Shown here in pieces: positions 37,937 to 39,447 of a stretch of DNA of 39,447 bases; the first letter of the stretch is position 1; the number at the start of each line of letters is the position of its first letter. The translations under genes were made by a program, and so were the position numbers. Under the pieces are notes generated by a model that ran no database searches, had not been told where the DNA came from, and saw nothing but the letters and a program-made list of their open reading frames with translations. The DNA is taken from contig CAJODA010000013.1 of the NCBI GenBank assembly GCA_905233745.1, positions 1 through 39,447 on the forward strand, given 5' to 3'. This DNA is from an uncultured Bacteroidales bacterium. GTDB taxonomy: Bacteria > Bacteroidota > Bacteroidia > Bacteroidales > WCHB1-69.

Positions 37937-39314
37937 ATGAAAAAGATTGTTTGTTTTTTGCTCATGACCATCATTGTCATGGCATCGGTTTTAGCACAGA
38001 CCGTCACACTGACGTTTACCGCACAGGATGCGGGCAGCCATTATGTGCAGCTTAATCGCGTTGTTATATCAAATCTGACCAAGAACTGGCAGGAAACCAT
38101 TTGTTGGCCCGATACGGTTTTGGTTATGCAGAACGGCGTGGGCGTTGTCAACTATAAAGAAGAAGTTGGTTTTTCGCTGTCTCAGAACAATCCAAACCCA
38201 TTCAGCACCAGCACCGAGGTGTGTCTGACGGTGGTGGAGGATGGCAGTGTGCGTTTGCAGATTGCGGATGCGAACGGTCGCATGGTGGAGGCGCGGAATC
38301 TCGTTGACCCGCGCCCCGGCACGCACCAGTTCCGCATATCCCTCGCTACCGCAGGCACCTATGTGGTGTCGGCTAGCCAGAACGGGAAAACGTCTTCTAT
38401 CAAAATGGTGTGCAACGGGGGAGGTGGAACCATATCTCGGCGAGAAGAATGCCATCACATACGTGTTGAAATCGAATACAACAAACCCGTTTGATTTCGG
38501 CGATATGATGGAGTATGTTGGGTATGCAACGATTAATGGCATGGAAGCGGAGAGCGAGTATATCACGCAGGCACAAGACTCCTCTCAGGCGTTTGTGATG
38601 CAGTTTGCCGAGAATCAGGTATCATTTCAAGACGGCCAGCCATGTCCTGGTGTTTCCACTGTGACGGACTGGGATGGTAATACCTACAATACGGTTCAGA
38701 TTGGCAACCAGTGCTGGATGAAGGAGAATTTGAGGACTACGCACTACGCCGATGGCACCAGTATCGTACTGGGTACCAGCTATAGTGACACTATTGCATA
38801 CCGCTATGACTACACCTCTTCAGATATTCCGCTTGAGCAGCGGGGTTACCTATACAACTGGCCCGCCGTGATGCATGGTATGAGCAGCAGTAGTTCCAAC
38901 CCCTCCATGGTGCAAGGCATCTGTCCCAATGGCTGGCACGTGCCGAGTGATGCGGAATGGACACAACTGACCAACTATGTGGGTAGCAACAGCCAATATC
39001 TGTGCGACAATAACAATTCATACATAGCTAAGTCATTAGCCGACACCACAGGGTGGTATGCTAGCCCATATACATGTGATGTGGGGAACAACCAAAGTAC
39101 CAACAACGCTACAGGCTTTAGTGCGTTGCCTGCGGGCAACTATGACGATATTGGTTACTGCAATTCCGGTCACTATGCCTACTTTTGGGGCTCTTCCGAC
39201 TTCTACAGTAGTTCGGGTGCTTACAGCTGTTTTTTCGGCCACGATTACGCCAATGTGATCTGGGGTGGCAGCAGTAAAGGCGATGGCTTTTCCGTTCGTT
39301 GCCTTCGCGATTAA
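37937..39314 (+). pseudogene. FISUMP-domain surface protein with internal T9SS-CTD-like module, frameshifted at a G5 tract
   Basis: ORF 37937-38494 (MKKIVCFLLMTIIVMASVLAQ...NNPNPFSTSTEVCL...GTYVVSASQNGKTSSIKMV) joins the frame of ORF 38241-39314 (EPYLGEKNAITYVLKSN...VTDWDGNTYNTVQIGNQCWMKENLRTTHYADGTSI...GFSVRCLRD) if one G is removed near 38417-38421; 1377 nt = 458 aa plus stop. Confidence 0.82.
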
Positions 39315-39335
39315 GCAATGGACAGTGAACAGTTA

Positions 39336-39369
39336 AGGGCGCGGCCGAGGGGCTGCGCCCTGGTTTTTT
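39336..39369 (+). terminator. Rho-independent terminator after the FISUMP gene
   Basis: AGGGCGC...GCGCCCT followed by GGTTTTTT. Confidence 0.8.
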
Positions 39370-39380
39370 ATGGCTTGTCG

Positions 39381-39432
39381 AGGTTAACCTTGGGGGTTCC
39401 GCTCAACGCTGTCGCGTTTCGCGGAATGGTGG
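39381..39432. repeat. Palindromic intergenic repeat family, copy D
   Basis: AGGTTAACCTTGGGGGTTCCGCTCAACGCTGTCGCGTTTCGCGGAATGGT, related to 37246-37510. Confidence 0.85.
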
Positions 39433-39447
39433 GTGCGCCATTGCGAT

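Overview
Chromosomal window from a Bacteroidales-type genome, inferred from TAnnTTTG promoters, T9SS sorting domains, the FISUMP family and the gene content. I see no rRNA, tRNA, CRISPR array, phage or transposase. Most genes are housekeeping: gcvT, a YciO/TsaC-family gene, speA-type decarboxylase, sufB, trxB, a sirtuin, pfkA, rplY, a PpiD-like PPIase, nhaD-type antiporter, ddh, rocD, psd, GT2, glnS and an M50-like protease. They are interspersed with lineage-specific secreted or outer-membrane proteins. An SRP RNA that is not on the ORF track is readable on the minus strand at about 12860-12957. The most notable non-routine signals are: (1) a 1081-aa TPR protein split by a (CGATG)3 pentanucleotide repeat, where two units would restore the frame exactly; (2) a FISUMP surface-protein gene with an internal T9SS-like module, split by a 1-nt frameshift at a G5 tract, preceded by a long structured leader and bracketed by a palindromic repeat family; (3) an AAA ATPase island flanked by direct copies of a ~120-bp repeat, with a cluster of 'CCCCTAACGGGG'-type palindromes; (4) degenerate short tandem-repeat tracts in many intergenic gaps, including a ~200-bp, ~9-bp-period tract with G-quadruplex potential between trxB and sufB; (5) a riboflavin kinase lacking the FAD-synthetase half and fused to a GNAT domain; (6) a sirtuin without the Zn-binding cysteines; (7) an exact 25-aa repeat protein. 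All calls come from reading the sequence; no database search was run.
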